The notes: generated by a model not told the origin, from the sequence alone. DNA of 64,000 nt from Erwinia mallotivora (GCF_000590885.1 NZ_JFHN01000034.1:1-64000), one strand, 5' to 3'. Shown: positions 1-8,537, counted from the first letter of the stretch. A program made the numbers and translations.

Positions 1-33
1 GAGGGTAGCGAACCCCGGCGGGCGCAGCCGTGA
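1..33 (+). CDS. 3' end of an upstream gene (partial)
   Basis: Frame 1 is open from the window edge and ends at a TGA at 31-33, giving a C-terminal tail EGSEPRRAQP. The stop overlaps the GTG start of the next gene (GTGA at 30-33), the pattern of translational coupling in one operon. Too little is present to name the product. Given the downstream genes it is probably part of the same siderophore locus. Confidence 0.5.
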   Translation, partial: EGSEPRRAQP

Positions 34-1805
34 ACGGCGACAACGCCCGCCAGACTCCACGCGTCTGGTCGATTCTGCGACCGGTGCGTGGACAGGTTTA
101 TTTTGCCATGGTGCTGGCCGGGCTGGCCTGTGCTGCGGCGCTGGGGGCGCTGTGCGCGCTGGCCTGGGCGATGCATCAGCTGTTGCACGCCGCCGCCGGA
201 TGGCCGTGGCCCGCGCTGCTACTGGCCCTGCTGCTGACGGTGCTGGCCTATGTGCTGCGCCTTACCGCCTTTAACCAGTCACATTTTGCCGCTTTCCGGC
301 TGGAGACGCGGCTGCGCACCGATCTTGCCACCCATCTGGCCCGCGTGCCGTTGGGGTATCTGCAACAGACCGGCTCCGGCGCGCTGACCAAAGTTATGAT
401 GGAAGATGTGAAAGCGTTGCATGTGTTTGTCGCTGACAGCACGCCGCTGTATGCCCGTGCCTGCGTCTCGCCCCTGTTAACTTTTCTTTTGCTGTGGTGG
501 CTGGACTGGCGGCTGGCGCTGGCCGCCACGGCGGTGCTGGGCGTGGGAATGGCGGTGGTGTCGCTGACCATGCGCGGCAGTGAAGAGATGACCGCGCGTT
601 ACCACCAGGCCAGTGAAAGCGTCAGCAGTGCGGTGGTGGAGTATGTCCAGGCGATGCCGGTGGTGCGCACTTTTGACAGCGGTACAACCACCTTTCAACG
701 TTATCAGCAGGCGCTTGATACCTTTCTGTCCGTGGTGCTGCGCTGGTACAGAATGGTCGGCTTTTCGTCGCGTCTGTCGGTAGCCATTCTTAATCCGCTG
801 CCCACGCTGACCGCACTGCTGTGGTGTGGAAGCTGGCTGATCGGCCAGGATGGCACCGCCCCCGCTAACTGGCTGGCGGTGCTGCTGGTGGGCACCGGCA
901 TGGCGGAGTCGCTGCTGCCGCTGATGTCGCTGCGGCATCTGGTGGCCAGAACGCAGATGAGCGTTCAGCGTATTCATCAGGTGCTGGCCACGCCGGTACT
1001 GCCGCAGGTGGCCCCGGCCGGTGCGGCGCAGCCTCGCGATAACAGTGTGCGTTTCGAACAGGTTGATTTCAGTTACGGCGGCGAGCGGGTGCTGCACAAC
1101 GTCAGTTTCACCGTCCCGCAGGGCAGCGTCACCGCGCTGGTTGGCCCTTCCGGCGCGGGAAAAACCACGGTGGCGCGGCTGATCCCGCGATTCTGGGACG
1201 TCAGTGCCGGTTGCATCCGGGTGGGCGGCGTCGATGTGCGCGATATGCTACCGGATACGCTGATGCGCCAGGTGGCGTTTGTTTTTCAGGATACCTTTCT
1301 GTTTGCCGGCACCATCGCCAGCAATATTGCCCTGGGCGAACCGGATGCTACGCCGCAGCAGATAACGGCTGCCGCCCGCGCCGCGCAGGCGGATGACTTT
1401 ATTATGGCGTTGCCCCAGGGCTACGATACCCAGGTGGGTGAGCGGGGGGTGTTTTTATCCGGCGGCCAGCGCCAGCGGATTACCATCGCCAGAGCGATCC
1501 TGCAAAACCGTCCCATCCTGGTGCTGGATGAGGCGACGGCGTTCGCCGATCCGGAGAATGAAGCCGCGCTGGTGGCGGCGCTCTCCCGTCTGATGCGCGG
1601 TAAAACCGTGCTGATGGTGGCGCACCGACTCTCCACCATCTGCGATGCCGATCAGATCCTGGTGTTTGATCGGGGTCGGCTGGTGGGGCGTGGACGCCAC
1701 CCCGAACTGCTGGCGCAGGGCGGCGTTTATGCCCGGCTGTGGCACAGTTATCAGCAGGCGCAGCACTGGGTGCTGAGCCGCGACAAAATGGAACAACCGG
1801 CATGA
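30..1805 (+). CDS. ybtP: Siderophore ABC transporter, fused permease-ATPase (YbtP/Irp6-like)
   Basis: 591-residue half-transporter with an exporter-type fold. A six-helix transmembrane domain (about residues 20-310) is followed by a nucleotide-binding domain (about 340-565) with Walker A GPSGAGKTT, signature LSGGQRQR, Walker B ILVLDEATA and H-loop AHRLS. In Yersinia the YbtP/YbtQ pair sits in the inner membrane and imports ferric yersiniabactin although its fold is that of an exporter. The assignment rests on this architecture plus the tandem partner and the strongly FyuA-like receptor just downstream. The start is GTG at 30, overlapping the preceding stop. The stop overlaps the next ATG (ATGA at 1802-1805), so the two half-transporters are translationally coupled and probably form a heterodimer. 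A siderophore exporter is the main alternative. Confidence 0.82.
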   Translation: MNGDNARQTPRVWSILRPVRGQVYFAMVLAGLACAAALGALCALAWAMHQLLHAAAGWPWPALLLALLLTVLAYVLRLTAFNQSHFAAFRLETRLRTDLATHLARVPLGYLQQTGSGALTKVMMEDVKALHVFVADSTPLYARACVSPLLTFLLLWWLDWRLALAATAVLGVGMAVVSLTMRGSEEMTARYHQASESVSSAVVEYVQAMPVVRTFDSGTTTFQRYQQALDTFLSVVLRWYRMVGFSSRLSVAILNPLPTLTALLWCGSWLIGQDGTAPANWLAVLLVGTGMAESLLPLMSLRHLVARTQMSVQRIHQVLATPVLPQVAPAGAAQPRDNSVRFEQVDFSYGGERVLHNVSFTVPQGSVTALVGPSGAGKTTVARLIPRFWDVSAGCIRVGGVDVRDMLPDTLMRQVAFVFQDTFLFAGTIASNIALGEPDATPQQITAAARAAQADDFIMALPQGYDTQVGERGVFLSGGQRQRITIARAILQNRPILVLDEATAFADPENEAALVAALSRLMRGKTVLMVAHRLSTICDADQILVFDRGRLVGRGRHPELLAQGGVYARLWHSYQQAQHWVLSRDKMEQPA

Positions 1806-3580
1806 GCAGCGCAGGAGCAAATACACTGCGTCACAGCTGGCGTGTACTGATGCAGATTGCCGCCAGCCGGATGCCGCGCCTGCGCGCCAGCCTGATCGGA
1901 CTGGCGGTGGCTGCGGCGGTGCAGGGGCTGGCCCTGGCCTGCCTGATGCCGCTGTTTATGGCACTGTTTCCGGTTTTTCACTCGCACTCAGCGCTCGGCT
2001 GGCTGCTGGCGATGACGCTGCTGATGCTGGTCAGCACGGTGATGCGTTGGTGGGCGCAGGGCTTTGATTACCGTGGCGATATGGTGCGCACCACACACCA
2101 GCTGCGCAGCCAGCTGGGAGAACAGCTGCGTCGTATTCCGCTGAACATTCTGCAAAACAGTCGTGCCGGTGGCGTCAATGCCACCCTGCTGGGCAGCGTT
2201 GATGAAACGCTGAGTTATATCCTGACCATCGCCAATATGATGGCGACGGCGCTGTTTACTCCCCTGGTTGTCGCACTGGTGGCCCTGTGGTTTGACTGGC
2301 GCATGGGGCTGATGCTGATGCTGGTTTTTCCACTGTTGATCCCGCTGTATCGCTGGCGGCGTCCAGCCTACGGGCGCGGGATGCGGCTGCTGGCCGATGC
2401 CAGTGAGCGGGTCAGCAGCGATATTCTGGAATATACCCAGGGGTTGCCGGTGTTGCGCGCCGCCTGCTGTGTGGGCGCTCAGGCGGCAACCTTGCAGGCG
2501 GGCCTCAGTGCCCTGCAAACCATCCAGACCATCGGACAGAAGAAAGGCGCAAAGCCTAATCTGGTGCTGGCGACGGTGATGGAGCTGATGGTGCTGGTGG
2601 TGGTGTTTACCGGCACGTTTCTGGTCGCCAGCGGCAGCCTGGATCTTGCCGTTCTGGCCGCGCTGATGGTGATTGTGGTGCGCTTTGGTGAGCCGCTGGC
2701 AACCTTTGTGCTCTACACCAAAATGATTGATCTGATCGAAGCGGCGCTGGGCAAGATTAATGGCCTGCTGAATATTGCACCCCTGCCGCAGCAACTGCCT
2801 GCCCGGACGCCGGAAAGGTTTGACGCGGCATTTAACCAGGTCAGCTTCAGCTATGCCGGTAAGCCGGTTTTCCACGCCTTGCAGGCACAATTTCCGGCGC
2901 GCAGTCTGACGGCGCTGGTGGGCCCGTCCGGCAGCGGGAAAACCACCCTGACGCGCCTGCTGATGCGCCACGCCGATCCGCAGAGCGGCTCGGTGACCCT
3001 CGGCGGCGTTGATCTGCGCGCGGTGCCAGCGGAGACGCTTAATCAACTGATTTCCGTGGTTTTTCAGGATGTGTATCTGTTTGATGACAGCATTATGGCC
3101 AATATTCGCATGGCCCGGCCGGATGCCAGCGACCAGCAGGTGGAAGCGGCTGCCCGTGCCGCCTGTTGTCATGACTTTATCAGCCGCCTGCCGGACGGTT
3201 ACGCCACCCGCGTGGGGGACAATGGCGGGCGGCTGTCTGGCGGGGAACGCCAGCGCATCAGCATTGCCCGCGCGATGCTGAAAAATGCGCCGGTGGTGAT
3301 CCTCGATGAACCTACCGCCGCGCTGGACAGTGAAAGCGAAGTGGCGGTGCAGCGGGCGATTAATGCGCTGGTTCACGATCGCACGGTGATCGTGATTGCT
3401 CACCGGCTGTCGACGATCAGCGGGGCGGATCAGATCCTGGTGATTGACGACGGGCGGGTGGTGGAACAGGGGCGGCATGATGCGCTGCTCAGCCGCCAGG
3501 GCCGCTACTTCACCATGTGGCAGGCGCAACAACGGGCCAAAAGCTGGCAGGGGCAATCGACGGATCCAGCGAAAGGGTGA
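1802..3580 (+). CDS. ybtQ: Siderophore ABC transporter, fused permease-ATPase (YbtQ/Irp7-like)
   Basis: 592-residue partner half-transporter. The N-terminal membrane domain (about residues 20-305) precedes a nucleotide-binding domain with Walker A GPSGSGKTT, signature LSGGERQR, Walker B VVILDEPTAALD and H-loop AHRLS. The ATG at 1802 was chosen because it overlaps the previous stop as ATGA; a longer reading from 1739 would run deep into the upstream gene. It is followed after 120 bp by the FyuA-like receptor, so the block covers passage of ferric siderophore across both membranes. The Yersinia high-pathogenicity island has ybtPQXS in one operon and fyuA elsewhere, so this compact arrangement differs from it. 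None of the yersiniabactin synthetase genes are inside this window. Confidence 0.82.
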   Translation: MSSAGANTLRHSWRVLMQIAASRMPRLRASLIGLAVAAAVQGLALACLMPLFMALFPVFHSHSALGWLLAMTLLMLVSTVMRWWAQGFDYRGDMVRTTHQLRSQLGEQLRRIPLNILQNSRAGGVNATLLGSVDETLSYILTIANMMATALFTPLVVALVALWFDWRMGLMLMLVFPLLIPLYRWRRPAYGRGMRLLADASERVSSDILEYTQGLPVLRAACCVGAQAATLQAGLSALQTIQTIGQKKGAKPNLVLATVMELMVLVVVFTGTFLVASGSLDLAVLAALMVIVVRFGEPLATFVLYTKMIDLIEAALGKINGLLNIAPLPQQLPARTPERFDAAFNQVSFSYAGKPVFHALQAQFPARSLTALVGPSGSGKTTLTRLLMRHADPQSGSVTLGGVDLRAVPAETLNQLISVVFQDVYLFDDSIMANIRMARPDASDQQVEAAARAACCHDFISRLPDGYATRVGDNGGRLSGGERQRISIARAMLKNAPVVILDEPTAALDSESEVAVQRAINALVHDRTVIVIAHRLSTISGADQILVIDDGRVVEQGRHDALLSRQGRYFTMWQAQQRAKSWQGQSTDPAKG

Positions 3581-3700
3581 GATTGAGTGCTTTCGTTCCG
3601 CAGATGTCTGTCGTGCGGGGCAACAACATGACTGGTAATCAGCATGACATCGTCGTTGCGGAGCCTTCTGCCGACGCTTTTTCTTTTCAGGGATAAACAC

Positions 3701-5719
3701 ATGCAAATACTCCGACTCTGCCCGCTGGCCTTTACCGGCCTGCTGCTTTCTCCACTGGTTTTTGCCCAGTCTGATACCGGCGATGACACGCTGGTGGTCA
3801 GCGCCAGCAAGCAATCTCCCCTGTCGGCCTCGGCGCAGAACGTCTCTTCCAGCGTCGCCAGCGGCGAGCAGTTGCGGGATGCCAATGTTACCGGTACGCA
3901 AAAACTCAGTCGGGTATTACCTGGCCTGAATACCGAAACCAGCGGTAGCCTGCTCTATCCGATTATCTCCCTGCGGGGGGTGTCCTCGGCGCAGGACTTT
4001 TATAATCCGGCCGTCAGCCTGTATATCGACGGTGTGCCCCAACTTGCCACTAACACCTTCCAGGCGTTGACCGATGTTGAGAGTGTTGAAATGCTGCGCG
4101 GACCGCAGGGCACGCTGTACGGTAAAAGTGCCCAGGGTGGGGTGGTGAACATCGTTACCCGCCAGCCGGACAGCACTGCCCGGGGTTACCTGGAGGGGGG
4201 CGTCAGCAGTCGTGAGGGGTGGCGCAGCAAACTGAATCTCAGCGGGCCGATACAGGACGGATTGCTCTACGGCAGCGTCACCCTGCTGCGTCAGGTGGAT
4301 AACGGTGATTTAAAAAACCCGTCCACCGGCAGTGATAATCTGGGTGGTACACGCAGCAGCGTGGGTAATGTGCGCCTGCGACTGGCCCCGGACGACCAGC
4401 CCTGGGAGGCGGGATTCTCTGCGACGGAAGATTGTACCCGCGCCACGCAGGACACCTATCTGCCCTTTAATGATATTAAAGGCAGAACGCTGAGTATTGC
4501 CGATGGCGCACCGGATCCCTCACTGAAGCGCTGTACGCACAGCCAGTCACTGACGGCGAAATACACCAGCGATAACTGGATTTTCAATCTGGTCGGTGCC
4601 TTCCAGCAACAGAATTATCAGCGCAGTTTTCCCAACGGGACGCTGATTGCCACCATGCCGGAACGCTGGAATCAGGATGTACAGGAGCTGCGTGCATCCA
4701 CCTGGGGCGAGGGGCGCACGGTGGATATGGTCTTCGGACTTTATCGTCAACATACCCGACAGAAAATTGACCTCTCCTACGATATGCCTGCCTTTAACTA
4801 TATGCAGACCCATTCAGCCACTTCATCGCAAACGCTGGCCGGCTACGGTGATTTGACCTGGCATCTGACCGATCGGGTTGATCTGGGTGGTGGTCTGCGG
4901 CTGTCGCACGATCGGTCTGATACCCGCTACCACGGCAGCGTGATGGGCAGTGCCTTTGGCGACAGTAACAGCCAGAATGATAATCAACTGCTGGGGCAGC
5001 TGTCGGCAGGCTATAAAATGACCCGTGACTGGCGGGTTTATACCCGCATCGCCCAGGGATACAAGCCGGTTGGATTTAACATTATCCCGACGGCAAACGT
5101 CGCGGCAGAACCCTACGCGGCAGAAAAATCCATCAACTACGAGATTGGCTCCCGTTATGAAAAAGAGGATCTGACCTTGCAGGGGGCGCTGTTTTACACC
5201 CACAGCCGGGATATGCAACTTTATTCCGGGCCTGCCGGGATGCAGACGCTGAAGAATGCCGGAAGTGCCGATGCGCGTGGGGTTGAACTCAGCGCCGCCT
5301 GGCAGTTTACGCCCGGCTGGGCGTGGGATGTGAATGGCAATATGACGCAATCCGAATTCACCAGCGGCAGTGAGCTGTATAAAAATAAGCGGGTGCCCTT
5401 TGTTCCGCAGTACAGCGCTGCCAGCAGTGTCAATGGCACGATTGATACCGAATATGGCCTGTTGCAGCCGCGTCTGGCGGTGAATCTGGCAGGCGCACAC
5501 TACTTCGATGGCGATAATCTGCTGCGGCAGGGCGCATACGTCACCACCGATTTACGCCTTGGCTGGCAGGCAACGGAACGGCTGAACGTTGCGGTGTATG
5601 TCGATAATCTGTTTGACCGCCGCTATCGTACCTATGCCTACCTGAGTGGGGATTCGGCGTTTGCGCAGGTTAATACCGGCAGGACGCTGGGACTGGATCT
5701 GCGGGTGGATATGTTCTGA
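3701..5719 (+). CDS. fyuA: TonB-dependent ferric yersiniabactin/pesticin-type receptor
   Basis: 672-residue outer-membrane receptor. A signal peptide (about residues 1-22, ending VFA) is followed by a TonB-box-like DTLVVSAS, a plug domain (about 45-160, with SLRGVSSAQDFYNP and EMLRGPQGTLYGKSAQGG) and a 22-strand barrel that ends in a C-terminal phenylalanine (DMF). Length and many long segments match Yersinia FyuA (673 residues) as I remember it, including the barrel motif NLFDRRYRTY. It binds ferric yersiniabactin and takes energy from TonB-ExbBD. The start at 3701 has AGGGA upstream and gives a proper signal peptide; the reading from 3644 adds a tail that spoils it. It is probably in the same transcription unit as the two ABC genes. 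Fur regulation is likely from family knowledge, but I did not identify a convincing Fur box. Confidence 0.92.
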   Translation: MQILRLCPLAFTGLLLSPLVFAQSDTGDDTLVVSASKQSPLSASAQNVSSSVASGEQLRDANVTGTQKLSRVLPGLNTETSGSLLYPIISLRGVSSAQDFYNPAVSLYIDGVPQLATNTFQALTDVESVEMLRGPQGTLYGKSAQGGVVNIVTRQPDSTARGYLEGGVSSREGWRSKLNLSGPIQDGLLYGSVTLLRQVDNGDLKNPSTGSDNLGGTRSSVGNVRLRLAPDDQPWEAGFSATEDCTRATQDTYLPFNDIKGRTLSIADGAPDPSLKRCTHSQSLTAKYTSDNWIFNLVGAFQQQNYQRSFPNGTLIATMPERWNQDVQELRASTWGEGRTVDMVFGLYRQHTRQKIDLSYDMPAFNYMQTHSATSSQTLAGYGDLTWHLTDRVDLGGGLRLSHDRSDTRYHGSVMGSAFGDSNSQNDNQLLGQLSAGYKMTRDWRVYTRIAQGYKPVGFNIIPTANVAAEPYAAEKSINYEIGSRYEKEDLTLQGALFYTHSRDMQLYSGPAGMQTLKNAGSADARGVELSAAWQFTPGWAWDVNGNMTQSEFTSGSELYKNKRVPFVPQYSAASSVNGTIDTEYGLLQPRLAVNLAGAHYFDGDNLLRQGAYVTTDLRLGWQATERLNVAVYVDNLFDRRYRTYAYLSGDSAFAQVNTGRTLGLDLRVDMF

Positions 5720-5760
5720 AGTCTCTCTTCGTTACCCGGGCTGGTGAGTGGGGGGATCAT

Positions 5761-5777
5761 GCCGTCAGGCTGACGGC
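5761..5777. terminator. Hairpin after fyuA
   Basis: GCCGTCA and TGACGGC form a perfect 7-bp stem around a GGC loop, between the convergent ends of fyuA and the MarR gene. There is no T-run on either side, so function as an intrinsic terminator is uncertain. Confidence 0.35.
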
Positions 5778-5806
5778 GGAGACAGCCAGCCTGGCGACAG
5801 AGGATG

Positions 5807-6289
5807 CTACTGACGGCTGTTTTGCTCCAGCGCGGTAAAGTCTGCGGTGAATTTCTTCAGTAATCGCTCCAGTTGATGACGCTCCTCTTCCGGCCACTGC
5901 TGAAAAATGGCCTGATAGATCTGCGCCCGGGTGGCGTCGATTTTATCGGTCATTGCCTTTCCCTCTGGGGTGATGACCGCCTCATTGATACGTCTGTCCA
6001 CGGCATTCTTCTGACGGCGCGCCAGGCCCGTTTCCTCCAGCTTCGCCACCTGACGGCTTACCGTGGTGTAATCACGACCCACCCTGTCGGCCAGCTCTCC
6101 CACGCCTGTCGGCCCGAAGCGGCTTATCAATACCAGCAGCGGAAACAGGGCGCGGTCAAGGTGAATACCGGCATCTTTTATCATTAATTCGTCGCGTTGC
6201 GGGCGGTTAAAAGCAGCAACCACGGTCAGCAACGTATCGTGCAGCGCATCGAAGTTATCGGGTTTATGTGTATTTTGCACATTTTTCAT
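5807..6289 (-). CDS. MarR-family transcriptional regulator
   Basis: 160-residue winged-helix regulator of usual MarR length. The recognition region reads GVGELADRVGRDYTTVSRQVAKLEETGLARR (split here as positions about 62-93), followed by the wing with the conserved DRR (VDRRINEAVITPEGK). It is divergently transcribed from the reductase gene at 6360, the standard arrangement for a MarR repressor controlling its neighbour. Two near-identical 15-bp palindromes, one inside its own first codons and one in the promoter region, are the probable operators. The inducer is unknown; reductases paired with MarR proteins usually respond to reactive electrophiles or quinones, which is inference here. Confidence 0.88.
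   Translation of the reverse strand: MKNVQNTHKPDNFDALHDTLLTVVAAFNRPQRDELMIKDAGIHLDRALFPLLVLISRFGPTGVGELADRVGRDYTTVSRQVAKLEETGLARRQKNAVDRRINEAVITPEGKAMTDKIDATRAQIYQAIFQQWPEEERHQLERLLKKFTADFTALEQNSRQ
6267..6281. promoter_or_regulatory. Operator-like palindrome, site 1 (within the MarR coding start)
   Basis: TGTG-7 bp-CACA (centre TATTTTG). It lies over the first codons of the MarR gene. Size and symmetry fit a MarR-family operator, and it repeats at 6317 with the same half-sites. Confidence 0.55.
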
Positions 6290-6316
6290 TGACGGGATCC
6301 GAAGCAGGGAATATTG

Positions 6317-6331
6317 TGTGCATTATACACA
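6317..6331. promoter_or_regulatory. Operator-like palindrome, site 2 (marR/reductase promoter region)
   Basis: TGTG-7 bp-CACA (centre CATTATA), exactly 50 bp from site 1 and 29 bp before the reductase ATG. Binding here would block the reductase promoter, and site 1 would give autoregulation. Confidence 0.6.
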
Positions 6332-6359
6332 TATATCTTGCAAACAAAAAGGAACAGAG

Positions 6360-7289
6360 ATGAAAGCAGCTGTTATATCCGAAAAAGGTAAGACGCCGGT
6401 TTTTGGCGATTTTCCGCAACCTGAAGTGAATGAGGGGACGGTAGCGATTACTGTTAAAGCTGCCGCCCTGAGTCAGCTGGTAAGATCGCGTGCTGCCGGT
6501 ACGCATTACAGCTCAACCGGCAGTTACCCCTTTATTCCCGGCGTGGATGGTACGGGGTATCTGAGTAACGGCGAGCCGGTCTATTTTATTGCTTTAGATC
6601 CCGTCTGGGGCAGTATGGCGGAAACCGCGCTGGCAACACCCGGCAGTATCGTGCCATTACCGGCAAACCTTGATCTGGTTGCAGCGGCAGCGATGGGCAA
6701 TCCGGGCATGTCGTCATGGGCAGCATTAACCCGCCGGGCAGCGCTTCGTACCGGTGAAACGGTATTAATTAATGGCGCGACGGGCATATCAGGAGGGCTG
6801 GCGGTACGCATTGCACGCTACCTTGGTGCAGGAAAAATCATTGTCACCGGCCGTAATGCCACTGCGCTGCAACAGTTACGCACTGAGGGAGCAGATATTA
6901 CCCTGACGCTTGAGCAGCTGCCGACCAGACTGCCCGAACTGATGCAGGAAGGGGTGGATGTGGTGCTCGATTATCTGTGGGGTGAAAGCGCGCTGGATAT
7001 TATGACCGCTGCGGTTGACGGAGGCGCAAAGGTGGTGCGTTTTGTACAGATTGGCTCTTTGAGCGGCCAGCAGATTTCGTTGCACAGCAAGTTGCTGCGA
7101 TCTTCCGGGCTGACGTTGATGGGAAGTGGGCTAGGCAGTATTGCAGGTAAAGAGCTGGTGGCGGCGGTGGCTGAGTTTTTCCAGGCCGCCGGGGAGCGCG
7201 ATTTTACGGTGCCATTCCTCTCCAGGCCGCTAAGCGAAGTGCATCAAGCCTGGCACGAGGAAAAAGGCCGCATCGTATTTACGCTTTAG
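6360..7289 (+). CDS. Medium-chain dehydrogenase/reductase (quinone oxidoreductase type)
   Basis: 309-residue protein of the zinc-independent MDR family. The GroES-like N-terminal part (MKAAVISEKGKTPVFGDFPQ) precedes a Rossmann domain with nucleotide-binding NGATGISGGLAVRIARYLGA (about residues 138-157). It likely uses NADPH to reduce quinones or enones. The ATG at 6360 has AGGAACAG just upstream and starts with the family's usual MKA; the 14-codon longer reading lacks a ribosome site. It is divergent from a MarR gene, with shared operator-like palindromes, so it is probably induced by the regulator's ligand. Confidence 0.85.
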   Translation: MKAAVISEKGKTPVFGDFPQPEVNEGTVAITVKAAALSQLVRSRAAGTHYSSTGSYPFIPGVDGTGYLSNGEPVYFIALDPVWGSMAETALATPGSIVPLPANLDLVAAAAMGNPGMSSWAALTRRAALRTGETVLINGATGISGGLAVRIARYLGAGKIIVTGRNATALQQLRTEGADITLTLEQLPTRLPELMQEGVDVVLDYLWGESALDIMTAAVDGGAKVVRFVQIGSLSGQQISLHSKLLRSSGLTLMGSGLGSIAGKELVAAVAEFFQAAGERDFTVPFLSRPLSEVHQAWHEEKGRIVFTL

Positions 7290-7531
7290 TTTATGCCAGG
7301 TGACAGGGCAAAGATGGGGCGTACCCTGAAAATTGATCGGCAATGTGATGCAGCCTGATAGCGGAATTCCCGCTATGGCGTTTAATTTCCCAGGTTTTGT
7401 TGACCGCTGGCTGAACGGAACCTGGGGGTAAACCTGAATGGCATGAGTCAATGGTAAAATCGAATCAGCGGGCTTTGTGCTATCTGGCGTACAAGGCTTG
7501 CTGAATGTTTTAGTCCGGGCTTTTTTGAGTT

Positions 7532-7678
7532 CAGTCATCAGTCACCAGTCTCCAGTCACCAGTCACCAGTCACCAGTCTCCAGTCACCAGTCTCCAGTCT
7601 CCAGTCTCCAGTCTCCAGTCTCCAGTCTCCAGTCTCCAGTCTCCAGTCTCCAGTCTCCAGTCTCCAGTCTCCAGTCTC
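7532..7678. repeat. Heptanucleotide tandem repeat, 21 copies
   Basis: Counting units from CAGTCAT at 7532 gives 21 consecutive 7-mers: one CAGTCAT, five CAGTCAC (units 2, 4, 5, 6, 8) and fifteen CAGTCTC (units 3, 7 and 9-21). The right half is homogeneous and the left half is mixed, the pattern of growth by slippage. The unit length is not a multiple of three, so any reading frame across it would shift with a gain or loss of one unit. No spacers, so it is not a CRISPR. An open frame runs through it but codes only Ser-Pro-Val-type repeats and is not credible. Confidence 0.93.
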
Positions 7679-8291
7679 CAGGTTTCGGACTGGACGATCT
7701 CTTCAGCTGCTTAAATCCCGGCAGACGGTTTCAAACCTGGATAAAAGGAGAGGGCAAATCCGGTCGACGATTGTCAAAACATCGCCAGGCATTAAAACTG
7801 GGTGACAGATTAATCTGCTAATTTCTGAAATTTATTTAAGAAAATACTCGGCATTACTGGCGACCACCTGTCAGTTTCCTGGAGGAAGTTCTCATTCTTA
7901 TACGGAGCAAGAAAAAAATGAAAAGCAGGAATATTATTTTTTACTCTCCAGAGAAAAAATAATTGAGAAATTACGGCAGGAGGAAATAACAGCCTCTTAT
8001 TGGTTGATTGTGATAAATAAAAGACTTTTTAATTGGAATTTTTATATTCAAATTTGATTTTTTTAAATTTTTTTAAATTGAATTTTTTAAGAATTGAGGA
8101 GATGGACATATACAGGATGGTTATGTATGGAACTGATTCCATGGCCGATTAATATAAGATTTCATTATGTTTAAGTAATGTTAAAAATGTAAATGAAGAC
8201 AGGGCTGTTTTTTTATTCATGTAAAACAACAGGTTGTAATCTGCGGTTTTGCAAAATTACATTTGATTACAAACGCCGCAGCTAAAATTAA
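7679..8291. other. AT-rich intergenic region without a gene
   Basis: About 600 bases with no supported coding region. Around 8040-8095 there are stacked A/T tracts, typical of horizontally acquired DNA and of H-NS-bound leader regions. The stretch 7290-7531 before the repeat likewise shows no gene. Confidence 0.5.
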
Positions 8292-8320
8292 TTGAATGTA
8301 TTCGAAATCTTAAAGATATT
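8292..8320 (+). promoter_or_regulatory. Candidate sigma-70 promoter of the peptide operon
   Basis: TTGAAT at 8292-8297, a 17-bp spacer and GATATT at 8315-8320. Each box matches 4 of 6 consensus bases. It would start transcription near 8327, placing the ops element about 50 nt into the transcript, where RfaH recruitment normally takes place. Confidence 0.35.
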
Positions 8321-8373
8321 TATTGAGCGAACTATTTCCAGACATCGACAAAATTAGATTACTTAAATCTAAG

Positions 8374-8385
8374 GGCGGTAGCTTG
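8374..8385 (+). promoter_or_regulatory. ops element (RfaH recruitment site)
   Basis: GGCGGTAGCTTG matches the ops consensus GGCGGTAGNNTG at every fixed base. In enterobacteria ops makes RNA polymerase pause and recruits RfaH, which suppresses Rho-dependent termination and couples translation over long, AT-rich operons such as LPS, capsule and haemolysin. Here it lies 54 bp before the first gene of an 18-kb operon on the same strand, in an untranslated leader, which is exactly the expected position. Confidence 0.85.
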
Positions 8386-8438
8386 GAAATAAAAAGCGTA
8401 AACCATTCAGTAATCCTACGTCTTAAAGAGGCTTAAAC

Positions 8439-8537
8439 ATGAATATGAATGAAGAACTTGAATTGAACGAAGTTATTGAAGGTGACGTTCTGACTGAAGA
8501 AGAAATGATGGCGATCTCTGGTGGTTTGAAAGCCTGA
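8439..8537 (+). CDS. Ribosomal peptide precursor with double-glycine leader and three-residue tail
   Basis: 32 residues: an acidic leader (begins MNMNEELELNEV, continues LTEEEMMAISGG) and then only Leu-Lys-Ala before the stop. The leader has the LS/LT-E-E-x-hydrophobic-x-x-I-S-GG pattern of class II bacteriocin and lanthipeptide leaders cut by C39 peptidases after GG. The start at 8439 has AAGAGG eight bases upstream. It is the first gene of the ops-led operon, followed by a strong hairpin, and the last gene of the operon encodes a C39 peptidase. The tail is far too short for an ordinary bacteriocin. It may be a scaffold to which building blocks are attached, or the source of a tripeptide product. 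It is short, so chance is a possibility, but the ribosome site, leader motif, position and peptidase agree. Confidence 0.82.
   Translation: MNMNEELELNEVIEGDVLTEEEMMAISGGLKA

Noticed and set aside
1988..3901. 637-codon minus-strand frame
   Set aside because: It lies antisense to the ABC transporter gene and to the start of fyuA, and shows His/Gln/Arg-rich composition typical of a GC-rich shadow frame.
7532..7678. CRISPR-like array
   Set aside because: Units are 7 bp and directly adjacent with no spacers; no cas genes.
7477..7821. 114-codon frame through the heptamer array
   Set aside because: It codes almost only repeated Ser/Pro/Val/Gln units produced by the 7-mer; no ribosome site; frame depends on copy number.
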